Position numbers and translations under genes: made by a program
Assembly: GCA_036490515.1 (NCBI GenBank)
Contig: DASXDU010000033.1
Span: 186,001 to 250,000 of the forward strand
DNA from: Palsa-1150 sp036490515
GTDB lineage: Bacteria; Myxococcota_A; Polyangia; Polyangiales; Polyangiaceae
Direction: 5' to 3'
DNA length: 64,000 bases
The notes under the pieces: generated by a model
The model's input: the letters and a program-made list of their open reading frames with translations, nothing else
Database searches by the model: none
Told to the model about the DNA's origin: nothing
Shown: positions 1 to 9,278 of the stretch, piece by piece
Layout of the letters: each line of letters opens with the position of its first letter
How positions within the stretch are numbered: the first letter of the stretch is position 1

Positions 1-612
1 GGCATTGGCTTGCCCCTGCTGGTCCTCCTTGTCCTTGCTCGGCGTGGGGCCGCCCTTGGCGGGCGCCGCGCGGAGCTCGTCGGCCGGGAGATCGGCCTGC
101 GACGCGCTGGGCGACGCCGCCTTCGACTCGGGTGCGCGCGCGAGGAGGACCGTGGACGCCATCGGTGTGGCCGTCGCCTCGGCGGGCGGCGTCGCGGCGA
201 CCGGCGCTGGGGCTCCCTGCTCGGTCACCGTCACCTCGGCGCTCGGCGCGCGCGACGGCTTGCCGCGGATGAGCAGGACGCTCGTCCCGATCATCACGAG
301 GAAGAGCGCCGCCATCGCCGTCTGCGGACGCATCGCCCAGTTGCCCGCCGCCGAGACGACGCGCGCGGCCCGGCGACGCATCGGGACCACCTTCTGCGCG
401 TCGCGCACCGCCGCGAGGATCCGCTCCTCGAGATCCGCCGGGGGATCGACCATGGGCATCGCCGCGACGCGCCTCGTGGCGCGCAGGCCCCCGAGGAGCG
501 CAGCGCACCGCGCGCAGCTCGCGACGTGCCGCTTGGCGGCGGCGCTCGTGAGCTCGTCGAGCTCTCCGTAGAGCTCGTCCATCATCGCGGATTCGAACTT
601 CTCGCAGTCCAT
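1..612 (-). CDS. Zinc-finger anti-sigma factor, partial
   Basis: The reading frame opens with ATG at 610-612 and stays open for 204 codons to the window edge, so the C-terminus is missing. The N-terminus carries an HVASCARC motif (H29, C33, C36), typical of the zinc-binding anti-sigma (ZAS/zf-HC2) fold that holds ECF sigma factors. One hydrophobic segment at about residues 97-116 would anchor it in the inner membrane, followed by a long Ala/Pro-rich extracytoplasmic part. It starts 6 bp after the stop of the ECF sigma gene, so the two are surely co-transcribed. By family knowledge it would sequester that sigma factor until an envelope signal arrives; the signal cannot be read from the sequence. 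Confidence 0.85.
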   Translation of the reverse strand, partial: MDCEKFESAMMDELYGELDELTSAAAKRHVASCARCAALLGGLRATRRVAAMPMVDPPADLEERILAAVRDAQKVVPMRRRAARVVSAAGNWAMRPQTAMAALFLVMIGTSVLLIRGKPSRAPSAEVTVTEQGAPAPVAATPPAEATATPMASTVLLARAPESKAASPSASQADLPADELRAAPAKGGPTPSKDKEDQQGQANA

Positions 613-618
613 GTCTCT

Positions 619-1245
619 CTACCGCAGGGCCCTCGCGTACTCCTCGAACTCGCTCAGCGCGGCCTGGAGCCGCTCGAGCGCGTACCGCATCCTGCTCTTT
701 ACCGTGTTCTCCGGCACGCCGACGATCTCGGCGATCTCCTTGAACGGCAAGTTGGCAACCTCTCGCATCAAAAAGACCTCTCGCTGGTCCTCGGGCAGCT
801 CGTCCACGGCCGCCTGGACCTTCTCGCGGATCTCCCCCGCCACGGCCGACCGCTCGACGTTGGCCTTGCTGTCCGCCGTCTGCTCCCCGAGGGTCGGCCC
901 CTCACCCTCGTCCGCCCGCCTCGGCTCGTCGAGCGACGGGTGCTTGCGGAGCGCCCGCTTGCGGATCTGGTCGATGCAGAGGTTGCGCGTGATCGTGTAG
1001 AGCCATGTCGAGAAGCGCGCCTCGTGCTTGAAGTCGGCGGCGTTCTGGACCACGCGCACGAACGCGTCCTGCACGACCTCCTCGGCCCCGGGCTGGCTGC
1101 GCAGGTGCCGGAAGGCGAAGTTGAAGAGCGGACCCTGGTGCCTGCGCACGAGAAGCGTGAAGGCCGACCGGTCCCCGCTCTGGAACCGGATCATCAGCGC
1201 TTCGTCGGCGGGATCGGTGCGTGAGGATGACACTAGGTCTTCCAA
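619..1245 (-). CDS. ECF RNA polymerase sigma factor (RpoE-like)
   Basis: The 208-residue product has the two-domain layout of ECF sigma factors. Region 2 lies around residues 30-95, with EEVVQDAFVRV and FSTWLYTITRNLCIDQIRKR for -10 recognition and core binding. Region 4 lies around 145-200, with LPEDQREVFLMREV and a helix-turn-helix FKEIAEIVGVPENTVKSRM. The linker between them (about 100-140) is longer and more charged than usual. It is the first gene of a minus-strand pair with an anti-sigma factor 6 bp downstream, the standard arrangement for a membrane-regulated ECF system. The ATG start is the natural start because the conserved region begins shortly after it. Confidence 0.95.
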   Translation of the reverse strand: MEDLVSSSRTDPADEALMIRFQSGDRSAFTLLVRRHQGPLFNFAFRHLRSQPGAEEVVQDAFVRVVQNAADFKHEARFSTWLYTITRNLCIDQIRKRALRKHPSLDEPRRADEGEGPTLGEQTADSKANVERSAVAGEIREKVQAAVDELPEDQREVFLMREVANLPFKEIAEIVGVPENTVKSRMRYALERLQAALSEFEEYARALR

Positions 1246-1480
1246 CTCGAATCGGCGGCTCGGCCTTACAGACGTGACGGCGCGCGCGGCGCTTGGGGCG
1301 CATGGGTCCTCCGGAATCCTTGGGTGGATCCGACGGGCGAGCGACCGGTTCGATCTTCGCTCATCCGGGGCCGGGATTTCCAGTCGGGCGGGCAGGTACC
1401 CCGGCCGTGGGGGCGGAAAGAACCGCCCAACATGAGCTAGCCTCGCGAAAACGCGAAACGTTTCGGCAGCCCTGCCGCTG

Positions 1481-1510
1481 TTGCAAAGGTCGCGTTGGCG
1501 AAACTAGACT
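1481..1510 (+). promoter_or_regulatory. Candidate sigma-70 promoter of the envelope operon
   Basis: TTGCAA at 1481-1486 and TAGACT at 1505-1510 are separated by 18 bp, which fits a housekeeping promoter. It lies about 100 bp before the first gene of the plus-strand envelope operon, inside an otherwise empty spacer (1246-1609) between divergent genes. I saw no clear ECF-type promoter for the sigma operon in the same spacer. Confidence 0.5.
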
Positions 1511-1609
1511 ATGGCGCCTTCTTTGCCGAGCCTATGCCGTGTGGGGACGCCTGCTCCCGGTCCTTCGGGAGTACGACGCCCCACCGTTCAGCCACCGAAG
1601 GGGAAACCC

Positions 1610-2461
1610 ATGGCCCGCCGACTGACGATGGTTCTCGCCTTGCTCCTGCCCGCCGCGGCGTACTCCGTGGTTGCCTTCGCGCAGCCGGCCGGCGGGAAGG
1701 GAGCTGCCCCCGCGGCCTCGGCCAAGGTGGCCGCGAGTGCGAGCGCTCCTGCAGGTGCTCCCACGTCCTCCCCGGCCCCCATGGCCGCGGGCACGGCGGG
1801 CGCAGCCCCCGCGGTGAGCGTCGACATGACGACCAAGCCCCCGGAGGGGACGAGCGGCGCAACCTACGCGGTGCGTCTGCGCGATCTCGAGCAGCGCGTC
1901 GACGAGCTGAAGGACCAGATCCGCCGCAGCCATACGCGCCTCGCGCTCCTCAGCGACACCATCATCGGCGGCGGCGCCGCAGGGTCGCGGTCGGAGGTCG
2001 AGTTCAAGAACGAGATGTCGAGCGCGTTCCAGCTGACGCGCGCGCTCTTCGTCATCGACGGGCAGGTCCAGTACAACCGCGCCGACGAGGGCGGGGCGCT
2101 CGCCGATCAGAAGGACATCCCCATCTACAGCGGCTCGGTGCCCCCCGGGGACCACACCATCCAGGTGGCCCTCACGTTCCAGGGCAACGGGTACGGCGTC
2201 TTCTCGTACCTCCGCGGCTACAAGTTCGAGGTCAAGTCGAGCCACGCCTTCACGGCCGTCGAGGGCAAGACGATCACGGTCGTCGCCACGGCCTTCGAGA
2301 AGGGCGGCGTGACCACGCCCCTCGAACAGCGCCCGACCATCGAGTGGCAGGAGAAGCTCCAGCCTCTCGCCGGCGGCGCGGCGATGGCGGCCCCCGCTCC
2401 GGGCGCCGGAGGCGGCGGCGCAGGCTTCGGCGTCAGCGGCTCGGTCGGAGGCAAGAAGTGA
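1610..2461 (+). CDS. Secreted coiled-coil protein, start of Glt-like envelope operon
   Basis: I chose ATG 1610 because it follows a GAAGGGGA ribosome site and starts a clear signal peptide (MARRLTMVLALLLPAAAYSVVAFAQ); 283 residues. The exported part has an Ala/Pro-rich linker, then a short coiled coil (RLRDLEQRVDELKDQIRRSH, about residues 88-107) and a beta-rich domain containing VIDGQVQYNR and GDHTIQVALTFQGNG. It ends in a Gly/Ala tail. No enzymatic motif is visible. Its stop overlaps the GTG of the next TPR gene, so it is translationally coupled to that gene and probably works in the same periplasmic complex. The exact family is not recognised. Confidence 0.85.
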   Translation: MARRLTMVLALLLPAAAYSVVAFAQPAGGKGAAPAASAKVAASASAPAGAPTSSPAPMAAGTAGAAPAVSVDMTTKPPEGTSGATYAVRLRDLEQRVDELKDQIRRSHTRLALLSDTIIGGGAAGSRSEVEFKNEMSSAFQLTRALFVIDGQVQYNRADEGGALADQKDIPIYSGSVPPGDHTIQVALTFQGNGYGVFSYLRGYKFEVKSSHAFTAVEGKTITVVATAFEKGGVTTPLEQRPTIEWQEKLQPLAGGAAMAAPAPGAGGGGAGFGVSGSVGGKK

Positions 2462-4842
2462 ACGTTCCCGGCGCTCGCCCCCGGGGCCGGCGCCTCGCCG
2501 TGGCAGCGGCGTGCGTCGCCCTGGCCTGGGCGTTCGCGCGCGACGCGCGCGCCGAGGACGCGGTCACGTCCGCCCGCAACGATCTCGTCTACGTGAGCCG
2601 GCAGATGGCCGGCGTGCAGGCCGTCGTCGAGAAGACGCGCCTCGAGCGCCAGTCGCCCGAGCAGCGCCTCGCGAACGGCGAGCTCCTCTACCGGATGAAC
2701 GACTACGGGAGGGCGGTCGTCGTCCTCAGCGAGATCCTCGAGGAGTTCCCGAACACGCCGAGCTACCCCGACGCCCTCTGGCTGCGCGGCGAGACGTACT
2801 ACGCGGCGCACGACTACCTGGCGGCCCGGCGCGACTACAAGATGCTCGTCGAGCGCGGCAACGAGCCTCGCTTCCAGGCCTACTTCGGCAAGTCGCTCGC
2901 CCGCCTCGTCGACGTCGCGCTCCGCCTGAACGATCCGCCCGAGACGCTCGCGCCCATCTTCGACAAGTTCAACCAGGTCCCCCCCGCGCAGGTCGACGCG
3001 GCCCTCCTCTACGCCAAGGGCAAGGCGTACTTCCACCAGGGCGCCTACAACGACGCCGTCTCCGCGTTCTCCCAGGTCCCGCAGAAGAGCGCGTACGCCC
3101 CCCAGGCGCGCTACTTCCAGGGCCTCATCGCGATGAAGACGGCGCGCGCGGCGGTGGGCAACGCCCCGTCGCGGCAGGGAGTCAACTACCGCCCCGCCAT
3201 CGAGGCCTTCCGGGCGGCGACCGAGCTCCCGCCCGACACGCCCGAGCACAAGCACGTCATCGACCTCGCGTGGATGGCCGTCGGCCGGCTCTTCTACGAG
3301 ATGGAGCAGTACCAGCAGGCGAGCGAGGCGTACGCGAAGGTCGGCCGGGACAGCCCCGAGTTCGACACGATGCTCTACGAGCTCGCGTGGGTCTACGTGC
3401 GCCTCGGCGACGTGCAGCGCGCCGACCGCGCCCTCGAGGTCCTGATGATCAGCGACCCGAACAGCCAGTACATCGGCGACGGGACGCTCCTTCGCGCCGA
3501 CCTGCTCCTTCGCGCCGGCGCCTTCGATCGCGCCCTGCAGCTCTATCGCAACGTCCTCGCGCAGTACGACCCGATGCGCGCGAAGGTCGAGTCCTTCCTC
3601 GATTCGACCAAGGACGTGAGCGTCTACTACGACAAGCTCGCCCAGCAGCAGCTCGACCTCCTCGACCAGAACGAGGCCCTGCCGCCCATCGCGATCCGCT
3701 GGGCGCGCGAGGCCGAGGACGGGCCGCTCGCCTTCGCCGTCATCGACGACGTCAACGAGTGCAAGACGCTCATCCACGAGTCCAACCAGCTCGTCGACAA
3801 GCTCATGGCCCTCATGAGCGCGTCCAACCGCGTCCACGCCTTCCCCGAGCTCGAGGCCGGCGAGACCGCGGCGCTCTCGCTCCTGAACCGCGTCTCGAAG
3901 GCGAGGCTCACGCTCGCCCACCAGCTCGACAAGGAGGAGCCGGCGGACCTCGGGGGCGACATCGGGCAGGTGCGCTCGCAGCGCCGCGCGCTGATGGCGA
4001 TCATCGAGGGCCTCCCCGTCGCGCCCGAGGACTTCGGCAAGCGCGAGCAGCAGGGGCGCCAGCAGTGGAACGTCCTCTCGCAGGAGCTCACGCGACGGGC
4101 CACCGAGGTCGACGCCCTCCAGGCGACGGTCAACGGCCTGCGTCGCATGCTGAGCGACGGCCCCTCGCAGGGCATCGCGCGCGATCCGGCGAGCATCCAG
4201 CGCTGGCAGGCCGAGCTCGACGCCAACGAGCACGATCTCAAGCGCTACCACGAGCAGATCGTCGAGGTTCGCCGCCAGATCGAGATGGGCCGCGCGCAGA
4301 TCGGCCTGGGGGACTCGCGCTACCAGAACGACGCGCAGGCGCGCGAGCAGTTCCGCGATCTGCTCGACCGCGAGGTGCAGCTCGCGTCGAGCGGCGGGGC
4401 CGGTGGCGGAGCGCAGCGCTTCGCAGGAGAGGCGGGGGCCGTCCTCTCCGAGGCGCGGCAGTACGAGGCGCAGATCTTCGCCGCGTTCGAGCAGCTCCAG
4501 GCGCAGGTCGCGCAGCGCTCGGGCCAGCTCGAGACCAAGGTCGAGGCCGAGCGCCTCAACATCGGCAAGTACCAGCAGCAGCTCGACGCGCTCGACAACG
4601 AGGCGCGTGACCTCGTGGGCCACGTCGCGCAGCGCAACTTCGGCCTCGTGCGCGACAAGCTCCGCGGCATCGTGCTCCGCGCCGACGTGGGCGTCACCGA
4701 GCAAGCCTGGGAGGTCCGCGAGGAGGAGCTCGATCGCGTGCGCAGCCTCCAGACCGAGCGGGCACGCCAGGAGCAGCTCCTCGACGAGGAGCTCAAAGAA
4801 GTCCGGGACGACGGCGTCGAACAGGCGCCGAGCGGCAAGTGA
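2458..4842 (+). CDS. Periplasmic TPR and coiled-coil protein of Glt-like cluster
   Basis: GTG 2458 overlaps the previous stop (GTGA) and has GGAGG 8 bp upstream. It yields a 794-residue protein with a signal peptide ending near DARA. The first half (about 60-380) is a string of TPR-like helical pairs, for example NGELLYRMNDYGRAVVVLSEIL and DALWLRGETYYAAHDYLAA. The second half (about 450-780) is long, charged and glutamine-rich, with coiled-coil character. TPR arrays are protein-binding scaffolds, so a structural role in a periplasmic machine is likely. It sits between a small coiled-coil protein and a giant TPR protein in an uninterrupted operon. No catalytic motifs are seen. Confidence 0.88.
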   Translation: MNVPGARPRGRRLAVAAACVALAWAFARDARAEDAVTSARNDLVYVSRQMAGVQAVVEKTRLERQSPEQRLANGELLYRMNDYGRAVVVLSEILEEFPNTPSYPDALWLRGETYYAAHDYLAARRDYKMLVERGNEPRFQAYFGKSLARLVDVALRLNDPPETLAPIFDKFNQVPPAQVDAALLYAKGKAYFHQGAYNDAVSAFSQVPQKSAYAPQARYFQGLIAMKTARAAVGNAPSRQGVNYRPAIEAFRAATELPPDTPEHKHVIDLAWMAVGRLFYEMEQYQQASEAYAKVGRDSPEFDTMLYELAWVYVRLGDVQRADRALEVLMISDPNSQYIGDGTLLRADLLLRAGAFDRALQLYRNVLAQYDPMRAKVESFLDSTKDVSVYYDKLAQQQLDLLDQNEALPPIAIRWAREAEDGPLAFAVIDDVNECKTLIHESNQLVDKLMALMSASNRVHAFPELEAGETAALSLLNRVSKARLTLAHQLDKEEPADLGGDIGQVRSQRRALMAIIEGLPVAPEDFGKREQQGRQQWNVLSQELTRRATEVDALQATVNGLRRMLSDGPSQGIARDPASIQRWQAELDANEHDLKRYHEQIVEVRRQIEMGRAQIGLGDSRYQNDAQAREQFRDLLDREVQLASSGGAGGGAQRFAGEAGAVLSEARQYEAQIFAAFEQLQAQVAQRSGQLETKVEAERLNIGKYQQQLDALDNEARDLVGHVAQRNFGLVRDKLRGIVLRADVGVTEQAWEVREEELDRVRSLQTERARQEQLLDEELKEVRDDGVEQAPSGK

Positions 4843-4868
4843 CGGCCGAGACCGACCGAGGAATGACG

Positions 4869-7800
4869 ATGCCGAGGCGAGCTTCGAAGAAGTGGCTGAG
4901 GTGGCCCCGCACGGCGGGTGCCGCAGGCGGCGTCCTGTCGCTCGCGTTTGCGGTCAGCGTCGCGGCGCAGCCCCGGGTAGGCATCTCGGCGGGTGCCGCC
5001 ACGCCCGACGGGGGAGTGAAGGCGGGAGTCCAGGTCCACGCCACGGTCGCAGGCACGGGCGACGCGGGGGTTCCCCTCGTCGGGGACGCCGGCGCATCTC
5101 TCTCTGCGGCCGTGTCGGCCGACGGCGGCTTGCCCTCGACGACCACGGTGGGCCCTCCGGTGCCCACCTTCCACGTCGCCGCCCATGCCCCGCCGCTGCC
5201 TGCGCCCACCCCCGAGCAGCTCGCGGCGTACGAGGCGATGCGCCAGGAGGCCGAGGCCTACTCGAAGGGCGCGCGCGACTACAAGGACACGATCACGACG
5301 ATCATCACGCTCCACTACGAGGAGAAGAAGCGCTCCATCCTCGGCGGGCTCGATCGCGAGATCGGCATCGAGAAGGAGGAGCTCAAGAAGGCGCGCGAGA
5401 TCGCCATCCAGCGGCTCGAGGAGTTCGTGGCCAAGTACAGCGGCCCGAACGCCCAGCCCGAGGCGACCCCCGACGCGATGTACCGCCTCGCCGCGCTCTA
5501 CGAGGAGCGCGCCCGCAGCGACGACGACCCCAACGCCGACCTGGGCCTCCTGCTCAAGCCGGCCATCGGCCTCTACAAGCGCGTCATCCGCGAGTTCCCC
5601 AAGTACGGCGAGCTCGCCGGCATCTACTACTTCCTCGGGCACGCGCTCAACGACTCGCGCCGCGTCGACGAGGCGCAGCAGGTCTGGCGCTCGCTCGTCT
5701 GCCACAACCACTACGGCTACCCGGTCGCCACCGACCCGAAGGACCCGGACGTCGACAAGGTCGCGCCGATGCCGCAGGACCACGACGCGGCGTACTGGAA
5801 GACCTGGCGCAGCAAGTTCCCGACGCCGGAGTCGCTGAAGAAGAAGGGCGGCACGAAGGAGGAGACGACCTTCGACGATCCGTACCCGACCGACTGCGTC
5901 CCCGTCCCGCAGCCCAACGTGCTCCCCGGGCAGGACCCGAAGTACGTGGCCGAGGTCTGGTGGCGCATGGGCGACTGGGAGTTCGACCAGCTCGACCTCG
6001 CGGGCGGCGTCCTCGACTACGAGCCCTTCGCCGTCTGGGACTACAACCGCGCCGCGAGCGCCTACACGCGCTCGATGCAGTACAAGAAGCCGCCGCTCTA
6101 CGGCGTCGCGCTCTACAAGTACGCCTGGACGCTCTTCAAGCAGCAGCGCTACGAGTCCGCCGTCCACGAGTTCGTGCACCTGCTCAACTACACCGACGAG
6201 CAGGAGAAGCTCACGGGCGATCCGGGCGCCGACTTCCGGCAGGAAGCCTTCACGTACATCGCGGGCTCGCTCGACAACTTCGACTTCGCAGGCCCCGGCC
6301 CCGAGGAGCCCTACATCGCCCGGCCCGACGTCCTCGACACGGCCAGGAGCCCCGCCGAGGCCGAGGCGAAGCTCCGCATCGCGATCGACCGCGTGCAGAA
6401 CCCGCAGCTCATCCCCCAGGACAAGCGCTGGACGATCGACATCTACAAGGCGCTCGCCCTCGAGTTCCGCGCGATCAACCAGTACAAGAACGCGCTCGCC
6501 GTCTACCAGATGACGCTCGACAAGTGGCCCATGGACCCGTCGGCGCCCGAGACGCAGAACGCGATCGCCGAGGTCTACGATCTCCTCGTCCGGCAGACGA
6601 AGGTCGGCGACGAGCGGCGCGACTACGAGCGCAAGGTCCTCGAGGCGCGCACGGCGCTCGCCAAGTACATCGGCGAGACACCCTGGGTCGACGCGAACAA
6701 GGACAACCCCGCGGCGCTCCAGCGCGCCGAGGAGCTCGTTCGCACGGGCCTCAAGGGCGCGGCCATCACGCACACGAGGAACGCCCAGGCCGCCGTCGAG
6801 CAGGCCGCGCAGACGAGCGACCCGAAGGAGCAGGTGCGCCTCACGAACTACGCGCTCCAGGAGTACAAGCTCGCGGGCCTCGGCTGGCTCGGGTACCTGA
6901 AGCAGGACGAGAACGCGCCCGACGCCTACAAGAGCCGGTACTTCTACGCCGACTCGCTCCACAACGAGGTCCGCCTCGAGGTCGAGCTCAACAAGTTCGA
7001 CTCGCGCACCTACCCCGAGCCGTCGTCGCAGGAGATCGCGACGGCCATCAAGGCCGCGGTCGACGTGCGCGACTCGGACGAGGACGACCAGTTCATCGAC
7101 AACGCCGGCCTCTTCGTCGTCGACCTCGCCGACGTCGACCGCGATCTGGCCTTCCAGCGGTGGAAGGACTCGAGCGGCGCCCAGGGCGTCGAGCCCCGCA
7201 AGGAGCCCAAGCTCGAGGGCTCGGGCGAGGGCGTGAAGAAGGTCGTCGTCGACGACATCCCCGACGTCATCCAGAAGTCGATGCAGGCGCGCGACGAGTA
7301 CGTGGCGCGCGTCCCGGCCGAGCGCGACAAGCAGGGCCGCGCGATGGACTACGCGTACTACGCGGCCGACCAGTACTTCGTGTACGGGCACTTCAAGGAG
7401 GCGCAGCAGCGCTTCGAGGCGATGTACCAGCAGTACTGCCGGAAGAAGCCCATCGGCTACGAGGCGTGGAAGCGCCTCCTCGACATCGCGCTCAAGATGA
7501 ACGACTCGACGCGCGCCGCGCAGCTCGCGGCGGCCGACCAGGACCCGCAGAAGTCGTGCGCCATCGAGGGCGCCGCGACGGCCGAGGAGATCGCCGAGAG
7601 CAAGACGCAGGACTTCACGAAGAACGTCCTCGTCAACGCGCGCTTCAAGGACGCCAACGAGGCGTTCGAGGCGGCCAAGGCCGCGCCCCCGGGCCCCGGC
7701 AAGGACGCCCTCTGGCGCAAGGCCGGCAAGATGTACGAGGACGCCCTCCGCGTGGCGCCGTCGCACAAGGACGCGCCCGCGGCCGCGATCAACTCGGCGT

Positions 7801-9266
7801 TCTGTTACAAGCAGGTCGGCGAGTTCAACAAGGCCATCGAGCTCTACCAGCTCTTCATCTCGAACTACGGCAGCGAGGACATCCTCGACCGCCTCGAGCA
7901 CGGCGGCGTCGACCCCGAGACCAAGCAGAAGGCCGGGCCCGACGTCGCGCAGTACAAGGAGCGCATCAAGTACCTGGGGATGGCGTACGACGCGCTGTCG
8001 ACCACGTACTACGGCTTCTTCGCCTACCAGCGCGCGGCCGAATCGTTCGGCAAGATCGCGGGCAACACGCGCTTCGACGACGCGCGGCGGTCGAACGCGG
8101 CGCGCATCGGCATGGTCCTCTACTCGAACCTCGGGGACCGGACCAACATGGCCCGGATGTACGACATCCTCGTCGACCCGAAGATGCACCTGACGACGGA
8201 CAAGCGCGCCGAGGCCGACTACCTCAAGGCGAGCTTCGACTACGGGCAGTGGAACCCGACGGGGGCCGACTCGGGCGGCAACACGAGCGCCCGCACGCAG
8301 GCCATCGCGACGCTCACGCAGTTCCGCACGGTGAACAAGAACCGGCCCGAGTCGGCGCGGTTCGTCCTCGAGTCGGCCTACCGCATCGCGAAGATGATGC
8401 AGGCCGGCGGCGACGGCGGGTACAGAAACTGGTTCAAGACCACGATCGCCGACTGGGAGAGCTTCCATTCGCGCCCGGTCTCGATGACGGCGCCGGACGG
8501 CAAGGCGGTCCAGATCCAGGCGACCGACGCGCCGTACTCCGACTACGGCGGCGAGGCGGACTTCACGCTCGTCGACGAGGAGGTCAAGAACGGCTTCGAC
8601 TACTCGACGGGGCACCACCACTACCAGGGCGCCGTCGCCGACGTCGTGAAGCAGGTCGACAAGGACCTCGGCGAGGCCGAGAAGACGTGGCGCCCGAAGC
8701 TCGAGACCGTGGCCACGCGCTACGGTTCGTTCGAGTGGGCCGCCGCGGCGACCGCGCGCATCGGGACGCTCTACGACTCGATCCGCACGGGCCTCGACCT
8801 CGTCGTCCCGAAGTACTTCACGCCCAAGCAGCAGGCCCTCCTCGACAAGCTCCAGAAGATCGCCGACCAGCTCCAGGCCGCAGGCCAGCAGGACAAGGCC
8901 GACCAGGTGCAGCAGCAGATCGACGACACGAAGGACCAGGTCCGCAGCAAGTGGCGCGCGACCAAGGACCAGTACCTCGAGGTCTGCAACCAGAAGATGG
9001 TGGCGCGCTACACGACCGCCGCGCTCATCGCGCGCAAGTACAACGTCAAGAACAGCACGGTGCAGGCGGCCGTCTCGCGGCTCGCCTTCTTCACCGACTA
9101 CCTCGGCGACGACCACATGAAGGGCTACGTCGAGAACACGCCGGATCCGCTCGATCCGAACAGCAAGCTCACGTACGTGAACGGCGAGTTCCTCCAGTGG
9201 CGCTCGGGCGTCGTGGCCACGCCGCCCGCGAACGGACAACCCGCGCCCCTTCCGGCGGCGCCCTGA
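4869..9266 (+). CDS. Giant TPR protein, AgmU/GltD-like
   Basis: Three in-frame starts exist (GTG 4839, ATG 4863, ATG 4869); GAGGA at 4858-4862 is spaced correctly only for 4869, giving 1465 residues. An N-terminal hydrophobic stretch (GAAGGVLSLAFAVSVAAQ) directs export. The rest is almost entirely alpha-solenoid: repeated TPR-like units such as AFCYKQVGEFNKAIELYQLFI and EFRAINQYKNALAVYQMTL run through the protein, with a Gln/Lys coiled coil near residues 1350-1400. Its size and position before a second TPR lipoprotein and a GltG/PglI-like protein resemble the Myxococcus gliding gene agmU (gltD). That assignment is inference from architecture and order, not from alignment. Confidence 0.85.
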   Translation: MPRRASKKWLRWPRTAGAAGGVLSLAFAVSVAAQPRVGISAGAATPDGGVKAGVQVHATVAGTGDAGVPLVGDAGASLSAAVSADGGLPSTTTVGPPVPTFHVAAHAPPLPAPTPEQLAAYEAMRQEAEAYSKGARDYKDTITTIITLHYEEKKRSILGGLDREIGIEKEELKKAREIAIQRLEEFVAKYSGPNAQPEATPDAMYRLAALYEERARSDDDPNADLGLLLKPAIGLYKRVIREFPKYGELAGIYYFLGHALNDSRRVDEAQQVWRSLVCHNHYGYPVATDPKDPDVDKVAPMPQDHDAAYWKTWRSKFPTPESLKKKGGTKEETTFDDPYPTDCVPVPQPNVLPGQDPKYVAEVWWRMGDWEFDQLDLAGGVLDYEPFAVWDYNRAASAYTRSMQYKKPPLYGVALYKYAWTLFKQQRYESAVHEFVHLLNYTDEQEKLTGDPGADFRQEAFTYIAGSLDNFDFAGPGPEEPYIARPDVLDTARSPAEAEAKLRIAIDRVQNPQLIPQDKRWTIDIYKALALEFRAINQYKNALAVYQMTLDKWPMDPSAPETQNAIAEVYDLLVRQTKVGDERRDYERKVLEARTALAKYIGETPWVDANKDNPAALQRAEELVRTGLKGAAITHTRNAQAAVEQAAQTSDPKEQVRLTNYALQEYKLAGLGWLGYLKQDENAPDAYKSRYFYADSLHNEVRLEVELNKFDSRTYPEPSSQEIATAIKAAVDVRDSDEDDQFIDNAGLFVVDLADVDRDLAFQRWKDSSGAQGVEPRKEPKLEGSGEGVKKVVVDDIPDVIQKSMQARDEYVARVPAERDKQGRAMDYAYYAADQYFVYGHFKEAQQRFEAMYQQYCRKKPIGYEAWKRLLDIALKMNDSTRAAQLAAADQDPQKSCAIEGAATAEEIAESKTQDFTKNVLVNARFKDANEAFEAAKAAPPGPGKDALWRKAGKMYEDALRVAPSHKDAPAAAINSAFCYKQVGEFNKAIELYQLFISNYGSEDILDRLEHGGVDPETKQKAGPDVAQYKERIKYLGMAYDALSTTYYGFFAYQRAAESFGKIAGNTRFDDARRSNAARIGMVLYSNLGDRTNMARMYDILVDPKMHLTTDKRAEADYLKASFDYGQWNPTGADSGGNTSARTQAIATLTQFRTVNKNRPESARFVLESAYRIAKMMQAGGDGGYRNWFKTTIADWESFHSRPVSMTAPDGKAVQIQATDAPYSDYGGEADFTLVDEEVKNGFDYSTGHHHYQGAVADVVKQVDKDLGEAEKTWRPKLETVATRYGSFEWAAAATARIGTLYDSIRTGLDLVVPKYFTPKQQALLDKLQKIADQLQAAGQQDKADQVQQQIDDTKDQVRSKWRATKDQYLEVCNQKMVARYTTAALIARKYNVKNSTVQAAVSRLAFFTDYLGDDHMKGYVENTPDPLDPNSKLTYVNGEFLQWRSGVVATPPANGQPAPLPAAP

Positions 9267-9278
9267 CGGGAGGTGGCC